Assembly (NCBI GenBank): GCA_002392265.1
Contig: DGGP01000106.1
Coordinates: forward strand, 1 to 9,786
Direction of reading: 5' to 3'
Origin: Firmicutes bacterium UBA3871
GTDB lineage: Bacteria > Bacillota > Clostridia > Peptostreptococcales > Anaerovoracaceae
DNA length: 9,786 bases
In this document: in pieces, positions 1 through 6,707 of the stretch
Numbering within the stretch: position 1 is the stretch's first letter
Layout of the letters: the number at the start of each line of letters is the position of its first letter
Position numbers and translations under genes: made by a program
Notes under the pieces: generated by a model
Database searches by the model: none
The model's input: the letters and a program-made list of their open reading frames with translations, nothing else
Told to the model about the DNA's origin: nothing

Positions 1-2894
1 CCGAAGATCCACTGGCTCTTCTTAACAAGGAGGTCTGCTCCTTCGAGAATCGTCTTTCTGATCGGATCATCGCAGTTTCCGCCGTTGCAGCTTTTAACCG
101 CTTCGAGGAATGCAGCAGCTGTAGCCTTTGAAGCTTCGCCGTCTTCCATTGTGTCGAGCCAAGCCTGTGCTTCCTTTGCAATAGGAGCCTTTCTCTCAAC
201 AAGTGTCCTTGCTGCTTCGGCAACTCTTTCTCTGCGCTGTTTCTGGCCTGTGTACATACCAAGACCAAACTCTGCGTTGTCTTCAAAGAGTGAGTTACAC
301 CATGCAGGGCCCTGGCCCTTGCTGTTCTTTGTATATGGCATGCTTGGTGCCGATGCTCCCCAGATGGATGAGCAGCCTGTTGCGTTTGCAACCTGCATAC
401 GGTCGCCAAAGAGCTGTGTAATCAGCTTTACATAAGGAGTTTCGCCGCAGCCTGCGCATGCGCCCGAGAACTCGAAGAGAGGCTTCTCGAACTGGCTTCC
501 CTTTACGGAGTACTTGTCGAGAGGGTTTTCCTTTTCGGAAACTGTCATTGCATAATCCCAGTTTGCTGCTTCGCCTAGCTGAGTGTGAAGCGGTACCATA
601 GTCAGAGCAGGTTCCTTTGCCGGGCAAACGTGTGCACAGCTGCCGCAGCCGAGACAGTCGAGCGGTGAAACCTGAATCTTGAACTTGTATTGGTCGATGC
701 CCTTGCCCTTGCCGTCCACTGCGCCAAAGCCCGCAGGTGCCTTCTTTGCCTCTTCCTCAGTCAGAACATAAGGTCTGATTGTTGCGTGCGGACATACATA
801 AGCGCACTGGTTGCACTGGAGACACTTGCTTGCATCCCACTGCGGAACTGTTGCCGCTACACCGCGCTTTTCATAAGCTGCTGTGCCGAGGTCGAAATGA
901 CCATCCTCACGGCCGGCAAATGCGGATACAGGCAGATCGTCACCCTTGCAAGCGTTGATAGGGCGTACAACCTTCTTTACGAAATCAGGAGCGTTGTCAG
1001 CCTGTACAGGGTCGTCCTTTGCGTTCGCCCACTCTGCAGGAACTGCAATTTCCACAGCCTTGTCGAGGCCTGCGTCTACGGCTGCGTAGTTCATCTTTAC
1101 GACTGCCTCGCCCTTCTTGCCGTAGGAGTGCTCGATCATTTCCTTCATATACTTTACAGCATCGTCAATAGGAATAATCTTTGCGAGCTTGAAGAAGCTT
1201 GCCTGCAGCACTGCGTTTGTCTTGTTGCCGAGGCCGAGCTCTGCGCCGACTGCTACTGCGTCGATAACGTAGAACTTAACGTGCTTCTGTGCGAGAGCGC
1301 GCTTTACATCGCCCGGCAGGTTCTTGTCGAGCTCTTCTACAGTGTGCCACTCGCAGTTGAGTAAGAATGTGCCGCCGTCCTTGATATCGCTTAGGATGTC
1401 GTACATCTTGAGGTATGCCTGATTGTGGCAGGCTACGAAGTCGGCTGTCTTTACCAGATATGTGGATCTGATAGGGTTCTTGCCGAATCTCAGGTGGGAC
1501 TGGGTCACACCGCCGGATTTCTTTGAATCGTAGTGAAAGTATGCCTGAGCATACATGTCGGTGTGGTCGCCTATAATCTTGATGGAGTTCTTGTTTGCGC
1601 CTACTGTGCCGTCTGCGCCGAGACCCCAGAACTTGCAGGAAATAGTTCCTTCGCCTGCTACGTCGATTTCAGGCAGGCTTGGGAGATAGTGGCCTGTAAC
1701 GTCGTCAACTACGCCGAGAGCGAAGTTGTTCTTTGGCTCTGCTGCCTTTAAGTTATCAAATGCAGCGAGGATCTGGCCCGGAGTTACGTCCTTTGAACCG
1801 AGGCCGTATCTGCAACCTACGATTTCAGCCTTGCGGCCGGCCTTGAAGAATGCTGCGCATGTATCTGTGTAGAGAGGTTCGCCAAATCCGGTAACTTCCT
1901 TTACTCTGTCCATAACGCAAATCTTCTTTGCGGTCTCAGGGATAGCCTTGAGGAACGCATCAGCCTTGAAAGGTCTGTAGAGGTGAATCTTTACAAGACC
2001 TACCTTTTCGCCCTTTGCGTTCAGGTAATCTATAACTTCTTCGGCTGCTTCGCAAACGGAACCCATAGCTACGAGTACGCGGTCTGCGTCAGGTGCGCCG
2101 TAGTAGTTAAAGAGCTTGTAATCACGGCCGGTCATCTTGCTGACCTTTTCCATGTATTCTTCAACGATTTCAGGAAGGGCTTCGTAGAACTTGTTTGATG
2201 CCTCTCTGCCCTGGAAATAGATGTCCGGATTCTGTGCGGTTCCGCGAATTACCGGATGCTCAGGATTGAGAGCGTCAGCTCTAAACTTTGCAAGAGCGTC
2301 GTAGTCAACGAGCTTTGCGAGCTCATCATAATCTGTGCATTCTACCTTTTGGATTTCGTGTGATGTACGGAATCCGTCAAAGAAATGTACGAAAGGAACT
2401 CTCCCCTTTATTGTCGACAGATGTGCTACTGCGGCGAGGTCCATAACCTCCTGTACGGAGTTGGAGCAAAGCATTGCAAAGCCTGTCTGACGGCATGCCA
2501 TGATATCTGAATGATCTCCGAAAATATTCAGTGCATGATAAGCCAGTGCTCTGGCACTTACGTGGAATACGCAAGGGAGAAGTTCTCCGGCAATCTTGTA
2601 CATATTAGGGATCATCAAAAGGAGTCCTTGTGATGCTGTATACGTCGTAGTAAGTGCACCTGTTGAAATAGAGCCGTGAACTGCGCCTGCTGCGCCTGCT
2701 TCGGATTCCATTTCAACCACTTTTACAGTCTGACCGAAAATGTTCTTACGGCCGTTTGCAGCCCATTCATCGGTCACCTCCGCCATAGGTGAAGATGGCG
2801 TAATCGGGAAAATTCCTGCTACTTCGGTGAACGCATAGCTCGTCCATGCAGCAGCGGTATTTCCGTCCATGGTTTTCATTATTTTTTTGCCCAT
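1..2894 (-). CDS. nifJ: Pyruvate:ferredoxin oxidoreductase (PFOR), N-terminal ~964 residues, cut by window edge
   Basis: Cytoplasmic enzyme that oxidises pyruvate with CoA to acetyl-CoA and CO2 and reduces ferredoxin, using thiamine diphosphate and three [4Fe-4S] clusters. The frame is open from the ATG at 2894 to the window edge; the family is about 1,170-1,200 residues, so roughly the last 200 are missing. Seen in order: the N-terminal pyruvate/TPP domain with FPITPSSPMAE near residues 29-39, EMESEAGA near 61-68 and HVSARALAYH near 111-120 (the Thr, Glu and Arg positions known to matter in PFOR); the inserted ferredoxin domain with CLQCNQC near residue 690 and CLGCGSC near 745; then the TPP-binding domain with CAGCGETPY near 810 and GCSSIWGASAPS near 840. 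The fourth cysteine of the third cluster and the GDGWAYDIG-type motif fall outside the window. The start is set by AGGAGG five bases upstream. It follows the aminotransferase by 65 bases but appears to have its own promoter. No frameshift was seen. Confidence 0.97.
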   Translation of the reverse strand, partial: MGKKIMKTMDGNTAAAWTSYAFTEVAGIFPITPSSPMAEVTDEWAANGRKNIFGQTVKVVEMESEAGAAGAVHGSISTGALTTTYTASQGLLLMIPNMYKIAGELLPCVFHVSARALAYHALNIFGDHSDIMACRQTGFAMLCSNSVQEVMDLAAVAHLSTIKGRVPFVHFFDGFRTSHEIQKVECTDYDELAKLVDYDALAKFRADALNPEHPVIRGTAQNPDIYFQGREASNKFYEALPEIVEEYMEKVSKMTGRDYKLFNYYGAPDADRVLVAMGSVCEAAEEVIDYLNAKGEKVGLVKIHLYRPFKADAFLKAIPETAKKICVMDRVKEVTGFGEPLYTDTCAAFFKAGRKAEIVGCRYGLGSKDVTPGQILAAFDNLKAAEPKNNFALGVVDDVTGHYLPSLPEIDVAGEGTISCKFWGLGADGTVGANKNSIKIIGDHTDMYAQAYFHYDSKKSGGVTQSHLRFGKNPIRSTYLVKTADFVACHNQAYLKMYDILSDIKDGGTFLLNCEWHTVEELDKNLPGDVKRALAQKHVKFYVIDAVAVGAELGLGNKTNAVLQASFFKLAKIIPIDDAVKYMKEMIEHSYGKKGEAVVKMNYAAVDAGLDKAVEIAVPAEWANAKDDPVQADNAPDFVKKVVRPINACKGDDLPVSAFAGREDGHFDLGTAAYEKRGVAATVPQWDASKCLQCNQCAYVCPHATIRPYVLTEEEAKKAPAGFGAVDGKGKGIDQYKFKIQVSPLDCLGCGSCAHVCPAKEPALTMVPLHTQLGEAANWDYAMTVSEKENPLDKYSVKGSQFEKPLFEFSGACAGCGETPYVKLITQLFGDRMQVANATGCSSIWGASAPSMPYTKNSKGQGPAWCNSLFEDNAEFGLGMYTGQKQRRERVAEAARTLVERKAPIAKEAQAWLDTMEDGEASKATAAAFLEAVKSCNGGNCDDPIRKTILEGADLLVKKSQWIF

Positions 2895-2899
2895 TTTTG

Positions 2900-2905
2900 C
2901 CTCCT
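2900..2905 (-). promoter_or_regulatory. Ribosome binding site of nifJ
   Basis: On the minus strand this reads AGGAGG, a perfect Shine-Dalgarno sequence five bases before the ATG at 2894-2892. It fixes the PFOR start, which also gives the family's usual N-terminus (KTMDGNTAAA). Confidence 0.85.
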
Positions 2906-2927
2906 GTTTGATTAAACGATTTTATCT

Positions 2928-2956
2928 ATTTTACCACATTTCCCCTTTCCCGTAAA
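2928..2956 (-). promoter_or_regulatory. Candidate sigma-A-type promoter of nifJ
   Basis: On the minus strand TTTACG (2956-2951) and TAAAAT (2933-2928) are separated by exactly 17 bases. The -10 box matches the consensus at 5 of 6 positions and is preceded by TGG, an extended -10. The expected start of transcription lies about 25-30 bases before the PFOR ATG, leaving a short leader with the AGGAGG site. The element sits just after the aminotransferase stop codon, so nifJ can be transcribed separately. A short inverted repeat, CCTTT-ACGGG-AAAGG (2958-2944), overlaps the -35 box and could be an operator or chance. This is inference from consensus matching only. Confidence 0.6.
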
Positions 2957-2959
2957 GGC

Positions 2960-4207
2960 TTATGCAGGTCTATGCAGTTTGCGAATGTGTGTTTTACTCT
3001 GCTCGAGCTCTCTGCGAGGCGCGCCGTTATATTCCTCAATTGCGATTGCAAGGAGGTCAATTGCGCGCTCAATCTTTTCACATTCGATTACATATGCCAT
3101 GCGAACCTCGTTTGCGCCTTTATTCGGTGTTCCGTACATTGGTGCGCCCGGGGTGAGCATCAGCGTTTCGCCTTCGTGCTCGAACTCCTCGAGAAGCCAT
3201 TTCTGGAAGGTGTCCGCATCGTCAATCGGCAGAGCTGCCATGATGTAGAAAGCGCCCTTTGGGCATTCGAAAACAACGCCCGGAATCTGAGAAAGCTTAC
3301 GGACAAGTGTGTCCCGACGTGCTCTGTATTCCTCTTTTACAGCTGCAAAATAGTCGCTGCCTACACTGTAAAGCTGTGCGCATGCAATCTGCTCTATTGT
3401 AGGGACAGACAGTCTGCACTGGCAAACCTTCATGGCCTGAGAAAGCAGTTCTTCGTTTCTCGTAACCAGACAACCTACTCTGGCGCCGCATGCGGAGAAA
3501 CGCTTTGAAACAGTGTCTACCACAATGATGTTGTCCTTCGCTTCGCTGAACTGGGCAAAGGAGCTGAGCTCATCGCTTTCATAGACAAACTCTCTGTAGG
3601 CCTCGTCGCCGATGAGGAACAAATCATGCGCGGCAGCAAGGTCCACAAGCATCTGCATCTCTTCATGTGTCAGTACGACGCCCGTTGGGTTGCCAGGATT
3701 TGTGACCATAATTGCTCTGGTATGCTCGTTAATAAGTGGCTCAATTTTCTCCCTTTCAGCATAGTGATAGCCTTCCTCAGGGCAGGTTGGAATCGGCGTA
3801 ATCTTTGCGCCGCAGAGTCTTACCATTGTGTTGTAGTTAGGGTAAAACGGCTCCGGGATAAGGATTTCGTCTTCATCGTCAAGTATGCACTGCATTACGA
3901 TTGAAAGGGCTTCGCTGCCACCGTTTGTAATAAGAATTTCGCTGCTGTCAAGCTCTATGCCGATGTTCGCATAGTACTTTCTGACCGCTTCGATCAGCTC
4001 AGGAATTCCCGGCGACGGCGCATAAGCCAAAACAGGCTGCGAAAAGCCCTTCAGAGCATCGAAAAACGCTTTCGGAGTTTCGATGTCCGGCTGTCCGATG
4101 TTGAGATGGTAAATCACCTTTCCCTTCTTTTCTGCCTCTACTGCATACGGGTGAAATTTTCTCATTGGTGATAAGTTGCATTTTTCAATTTTGCTTGAAT
4201 ACTTCAT
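2960..4207 (-). CDS. Class I/II PLP-dependent aminotransferase (aspartate aminotransferase-like)
   Basis: A 415-residue cytoplasmic fold-type I aminotransferase that moves an amino group between an amino acid and a 2-oxo acid using pyridoxal phosphate. Visible residues: LNIGQPD near 35-41, ITNGGSEAL near 93-101 (cofactor phosphate region), NPGNPTG 170-176, GDEAY 200-204 with the Asp and Tyr that contact PLP, the Schiff-base lysine K235 in DTVSKRFSACGARVG, and R369 in VRMAYV, the usual carboxylate-binding arginine. Length is normal. The chosen start is the ATG at 4207 with GGAGG seven bases upstream; an in-frame ATG 17 codons earlier would add a leader without a good ribosome site. The last ~20 residues are a basic tail not typical of the core fold. 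No terminator follows before nifJ, so read-through into PFOR is possible. Substrate is not predictable: aspartate, alanine, aromatic and branched-chain enzymes share these motifs. Its place beside PFOR hints at a pyruvate-linked role, which is inference. Confidence 0.93.
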   Translation of the reverse strand: MKYSSKIEKCNLSPMRKFHPYAVEAEKKGKVIYHLNIGQPDIETPKAFFDALKGFSQPVLAYAPSPGIPELIEAVRKYYANIGIELDSSEILITNGGSEALSIVMQCILDDEDEILIPEPFYPNYNTMVRLCGAKITPIPTCPEEGYHYAEREKIEPLINEHTRAIMVTNPGNPTGVVLTHEEMQMLVDLAAAHDLFLIGDEAYREFVYESDELSSFAQFSEAKDNIIVVDTVSKRFSACGARVGCLVTRNEELLSQAMKVCQCRLSVPTIEQIACAQLYSVGSDYFAAVKEEYRARRDTLVRKLSQIPGVVFECPKGAFYIMAALPIDDADTFQKWLLEEFEHEGETLMLTPGAPMYGTPNKGANEVRMAYVIECEKIERAIDLLAIAIEEYNGAPRRELEQSKTHIRKLHRPA

Positions 4208-4214
4208 TACATGT

Positions 4215-4219
4215 CCTCC
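4215..4219 (-). promoter_or_regulatory. Ribosome binding site deciding the aminotransferase start
   Basis: GGAGG on the minus strand lies seven bases before the ATG at 4207-4205. It supports this start over the in-frame ATG at 4258, which has only AT-rich sequence upstream. Confidence 0.8.
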
Positions 4220-4274
4220 ATACCTACTATTTTTCAAACAATAAACAACAAAGTACACTATAACCGATATTTAA

Positions 4275-4303
4275 AAAATATACCCAACGACTAATTCAGT
4301 CAA
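4275..4303 (-). promoter_or_regulatory. Possible promoter of the aminotransferase gene
   Basis: On the minus strand TTGACT (4303-4298, 5 of 6 to the -35 consensus) is followed by TATATT (4282-4277, spacer 15, too short) or TATTTT (4280-4275, spacer 17, weaker box). A small inverted repeat, GACT-GAATT-AGTC, begins inside the -35 box and might be an operator. A second -10-like TATAGT lies further downstream near 4263-4258. The region is AT-rich, so chance matches are expected and the exact promoter is uncertain. Confidence 0.35.
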
Positions 4304-4561
4304 TGGATTCGTATAATGTTGTTTTTCTGTATTTTGTTTTTTTGTAAGTGCATAGCTGAAAGACGTTCATTTTTCTAAATAGTTATGAATGTATCAAACT
4401 TTTCATTTTGTACTGGTTTCGATACATGAAACAATTTAGTCAAATTCGGCAGCAAATTTGTTTATTTAAGTTTATTACAAAAATACATTATGTTTTTCTA
4501 CTTTACCGAAACAAATTTTATTTTTGGTTTTCTTTTGAGGAAACAGCTTATCTGCAAGGCG

Positions 4562-4619
4562 AATCTAGGGACAGGCACCAAATTAGCCTTTTGGCGAATT
4601 TGGTGCCTGTCCCTAGATT
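4562..4619. repeat. 58-base near-perfect palindrome, REP/REPIN-like
   Basis: The arms at 4562-4584 and 4597-4619 are perfect 23-base inverted copies, containing CTAGGGACAGGCACC and its complement GGTGCCTGTCCCTAG. The 12-base centre AGCCTTTTGGCG adds an inner GCC/GGC stem around a TTTT loop after one A/G mismatch. Folded as RNA or single-stranded DNA it would form a very long hairpin. It lies downstream of the ech terminator and upstream of the aminotransferase promoter region, a typical extragenic place for repetitive palindromes mobilised by REP-associated tyrosine transposases. I recall GGGACAGGCACC-type motifs as recurrent extragenic repeats in anaerobic bacteria, but that is memory, not a search. 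It has no transposase of its own and no obvious target-site duplication. It could also act as a backup bidirectional transcription barrier or mRNA-stabilising hairpin. Confidence 0.85.
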
Positions 4620-4626
4620 GGAAATG

Positions 4627-4652
4627 AAAAAGGGACCGGATGACCGGTCCCT
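4627..4652 (-). terminator. Rho-independent terminator of the ech operon
   Basis: On the minus strand a 9-bp G+C-rich stem AGGGACCGG / CCGGTCCCT closes a four-base loop and runs straight into TTTT. It begins about 19 bases after the echF stop codon, so it should end the echABCDEF transcript. On the plus strand no T-run follows, so it acts in one direction. Confidence 0.93.
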
Positions 4653-4670
4653 CATAAATGAGCCTATTTT

Positions 4671-5237
4671 TTACAGTGTAAGGCACTTCTTTGGGCACTT
4701 TTCAACGCAAAGTCCGCACTGTGCGCAAGCGCCTGTATCAACAGTCCAGGACTTGGAAGCTCTGTCTACTGTGATAGCGCCGCATGGGCAGTTCTTTGCA
4801 CAAAGTCCGCAGAATACGCAAGCGTCGAGATCGTTCTTCAAACCTTCGCCGCCGGCAGGAGCTGCTCCGCCTGCTGCAGGAGCTGCCTTTGGAGCTGCTG
4901 CAGGTAACTGGAACTTGTCAGTAACCTTTTCTGTATTTGGTGTAGTGTATTCAGGCTTCATAGTGAGACACTTCTTTGGACAGTTCTCTACACATGAATT
5001 ACACTGGATGCACTGCATTCTCTGAATCTCCCAGGTACGCGCTTCTCTGTCAACGGTAATTGCGTTGGCAGGGCACTTCTTCTGGCAGATACCGCAAGCG
5101 ATACAAGAGTTAACGTCAATTTCAATGTGTCCTCTTGTTACCGGTGTCCATTCTCTCGGTACTACAGGATACATGAGAGTTGCCGGCTTCTTGAATAAGC
5201 TCTTAAAAAGTAACTTGCTAATCTTGAATGTTGCCAT
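4671..5237 (-). CDS. echF: Ech hydrogenase iron-sulfur subunit EchF with a duplicated ferredoxin domain
   Basis: Homologue of NuoI: a peripheral membrane-arm polyferredoxin that takes electrons from reduced ferredoxin and passes them to EchC. The protein has 188 residues. After a basic N-terminus (FKISKLLFKSLFKKPAT, probable membrane-surface contact) comes the first 2[4Fe-4S] module with Cys 45, 48, 51, 55 and 76, 79, 82, 86. Residues about 111-131 form an Ala/Pro/Gly-rich linker. A second complete 2[4Fe-4S] module follows with Cys 140, 143, 146, 150 and 171, 174, 177, 181. The two modules match at 27 of 49 positions and both end in CPKKCLT, so they look like an internal duplication. Usual EchF proteins carry one module and are near 120-150 residues. 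The ATG at 5237 has AGGTGA five bases upstream; the GTG at 5246, directly after the echE stop, is a poorer start. It is the last gene before the terminator. A fused ferredoxin acting as tethered electron carrier is inference. Confidence 0.93.
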   Translation of the reverse strand: MATFKISKLLFKSLFKKPATLMYPVVPREWTPVTRGHIEIDVNSCIACGICQKKCPANAITVDREARTWEIQRMQCIQCNSCVENCPKKCLTMKPEYTTPNTEKVTDKFQLPAAAPKAAPAAGGAAPAGGEGLKNDLDACVFCGLCAKNCPCGAITVDRASKSWTVDTGACAQCGLCVEKCPKKCLTL

Positions 5238-5242
5238 GACTC

Positions 5243-5248
5243 TCACCT
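5243..5248 (-). promoter_or_regulatory. Ribosome binding site deciding the echF start
   Basis: AGGTGA on the minus strand overlaps the echE stop codon and lies five bases before the ATG at 5237-5235. It favours that ATG over the upstream GTG at 5246, which would lie inside the site. Confidence 0.65.
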
Positions 5249-6326
5249 ACCTTTCTGTACAACTGATGCATGGGTCGATTGTGAGTACCAGAATAGGTAC
5301 GTCAGCAAGGTCGCAACCCTTTAACATATGAACGAGTGCCGGAATATTCTGGTTGGTCGGTGTGCGGACGCGCATTCTTTCGAGGAACTTGCTGCCTGCA
5401 CCCTTTGCATAGTAGAAAGCTTCGCCACGAGGCTGTTCCATTCTCATGATGAATTCGTTTTCTACATTGCCCTTTGCAGGAACTTCGATAGGTCCGTCAG
5501 GAATCATTGCAACAGCCTTTTCGATGAGTTCGATTGACTGGAATACTTCTCTGATACGAACTTCGGTTCTTGCCTGGCAGTCGCCTGCTGTTTCGATGAT
5601 TGGTTCGAAGCCGAGCTCATCATAAACGCCTGCGCCTGTGAGTCTCATATCCTGAACAACGCCGGATCCTCTTGCTACAGGACCTACAGCGCCGAGTGCT
5701 ACTGCATCGTCATAGGAAAGAGTACCTACTCCTACCATACGATTGCGGCAGGAAGCGTCCTTGCGGAATACTTCTGCTACTTCCTCGATTTCAGGCTTTA
5801 AGGAGTTCAGAGTATCTACGATTTCCTTTAATGTCATAGCATCGATGTCCTTGCGAACGCCGCCTACCTTACATACGGAGAAGATTACTCTGCCGCCTGT
5901 TGTCTTTTCAAAGAGATCCAGTACGTGCTCTCTGATTCTCCAGCAGTGCATGAACAGGGAGTCAAAGCCGAAACCGTCGGCCAAGAGTCCGAGCCAAAGC
6001 AGGTGGGAGTGTACTCTGGAGAGTTCGTGCCAGATTGTTCTGAGGTACTGTGCTCTTGCAGGAGCTTCGATTCCGAGTGCGCCTTCGATTACTGCAGATG
6101 CGCCCCAGCCGTGTCCGAATGAACAGATACCGCAAATTCTTTCAATTACATATACCATTTCGGTATATTCTTTCTTCTCTACGAGCTTTTCAAGACCTCT
6201 GTGGATATATCCGATGGAAGGGATAACGTCAACGACTTTTTCGTCTTCCATTACGAGGTCAAGATGAACCGGTTCCGGCAGAACCGGATGCTGAGGTCCG
6301 AAAGGAATAATAGTTCTTTTACCCAT
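5247..6326 (-). CDS. echE: Ech hydrogenase large subunit EchE ([NiFe] active site)
   Basis: Homologue of NuoD and of [NiFe]-hydrogenase large subunits; it holds the NiFe centre where protons are reduced to H2, in the cytoplasm-facing arm of the complex. The 359 residues begin with the family pattern GPQHPVLPEPVHLDL, followed by IGYIHRGLEKL near 38-48. The N-terminal nickel motif RICGIC is at 63-68 (Cys 65 and 68) with GH at 71-72. The C-terminal motif DPCISCTER occupies the very last nine residues (Cys 353 and 356). All four nickel ligands are thus present, which separates this from NuoD of complex I. The protein ends three residues after the last ligand, so there is no C-terminal extension for a maturation peptidase to remove. 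The start at 6326 has GAGGT six bases upstream and lies 17 bases after echD; a start at 6362 would overlap echD and add an unlikely leader. Nickel insertion needs Hyp proteins, which are not in the window. Confidence 0.96.
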   Translation of the reverse strand: MGKRTIIPFGPQHPVLPEPVHLDLVMEDEKVVDVIPSIGYIHRGLEKLVEKKEYTEMVYVIERICGICSFGHGWGASAVIEGALGIEAPARAQYLRTIWHELSRVHSHLLWLGLLADGFGFDSLFMHCWRIREHVLDLFEKTTGGRVIFSVCKVGGVRKDIDAMTLKEIVDTLNSLKPEIEEVAEVFRKDASCRNRMVGVGTLSYDDAVALGAVGPVARGSGVVQDMRLTGAGVYDELGFEPIIETAGDCQARTEVRIREVFQSIELIEKAVAMIPDGPIEVPAKGNVENEFIMRMEQPRGEAFYYAKGAGSKFLERMRVRTPTNQNIPALVHMLKGCDLADVPILVLTIDPCISCTER

Positions 6327-6332
6327 TTGTCT

Positions 6333-6337
6333 ACCTC
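6333..6337 (-). promoter_or_regulatory. Ribosome binding site deciding the echE start
   Basis: GAGGT on the minus strand lies between the echD stop and the ATG at 6326-6324, six bases before it. This supports the shorter EchE that begins MGKRTIIPFGPQHP. Confidence 0.65.
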
Positions 6338-6343
6338 GCTTTC

Positions 6344-6706
6344 CTAGTTCTGTGGGTTCCATGGTGTTGGAGTGGATACCTTGAAGAACTTGCCCTGATA
6401 ATCCAGTGCCAGGTGCTTGAAGGTAATTCCGAAGAGGTCATGCATCTCGTTTTCATAGATGAATGCCGGCCAGTAGTCATCAGTGATGCTCTGGAGCTCC
6501 AGATTTGATGGAACATTAACCTTTAAGTTATAAAGTACGTGATCTTTGTCGAATGAATAGAGAACAAAGATGTTGCCGTCAGCCTGCTTTGTAGCGCAAG
6601 CCTGACCGAGACGATATCCGCCTTCGAACATCTCTCTTACTCTTGGCAGAAGGTTGGAAGCTTCTACCTGTTCGAAATTCTGAATCATAAATTTCTTTTC
6701 AGACAT
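6344..6706 (-). CDS. echD: Ech hydrogenase subunit EchD (NuoC / 30-kDa family)
   Basis: A 120-residue soluble subunit of the cytoplasmic arm, homologous to NuoC of complex I; it carries no cofactor and helps hold EchC and EchE together. The family signature appears as YENEMHDLFGI at 84-94 (complex I form: ERExxDxFG). It is shorter than bacterial NuoC, as expected for Ech-type complexes. The ATG comes one base after the echC stop (TAGCATG), with GGAGG inside the end of echC, so translation is probably coupled. The gene ends 17 bases before echE. Confidence 0.93.
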   Translation of the reverse strand: MSEKKFMIQNFEQVEASNLLPRVREMFEGGYRLGQACATKQADGNIFVLYSFDKDHVLYNLKVNVPSNLELQSITDDYWPAFIYENEMHDLFGITFKHLALDYQGKFFKVSTPTPWNPQN

Positions 6707-6707
6707 G

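Larger units (their letters stand above)
4208..4561. other. AT-rich non-coding spacer between the aminotransferase gene and the palindrome
   Basis: About 350 bases, clearly more AT-rich than the genes on either side, with several poly-T and poly-A runs. I see no credible gene: the one long open frame on the plus strand starts in low-complexity sequence and runs on antisense through echF. It holds the aminotransferase ribosome site and probable promoter near its left end. The only other structure is weak small inverted repeats (for example arms GTATCAAAC at 4391-4399 and an imperfect partner at 4416-4425), not better than expected for such composition. A small RNA cannot be excluded. Confidence 0.6.

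Noticed and set aside
690..1364. Plus-strand open frame of 224 codons
   Set aside because: It is antisense to the well-supported nifJ frame, is rich in Cys and Leu without any family motif, and has no ribosome site. It is a shadow of codon bias in PFOR.
2944..2958. Short hairpin after the aminotransferase stop as a terminator
   Set aside because: Only a 5-bp stem and no T-run after it on the minus strand; reported instead as a feature of the nifJ promoter.
4312..4317. Plus-strand TATAAT as a rightward promoter
   Set aside because: No -35 box at a suitable distance and no plus-strand gene follows; expected by chance in AT-rich sequence.
4391..4425. Imperfect inverted repeat (GTATCAAAC and partner) in the spacer
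   Set aside because: Short arms with an extra base and a long AT-rich loop; not distinguishable from chance.
4408..5025. Plus-strand open frame of 205 codons starting in the spacer
   Set aside because: It runs through the palindrome, the terminator and antisense to echF; its sequence is low-complexity and has no recognised domain.
5743..6267. Plus-strand open frame of 174 codons
   Set aside because: Entirely antisense to echE, whose NiFe motifs make the minus-strand frame certain.
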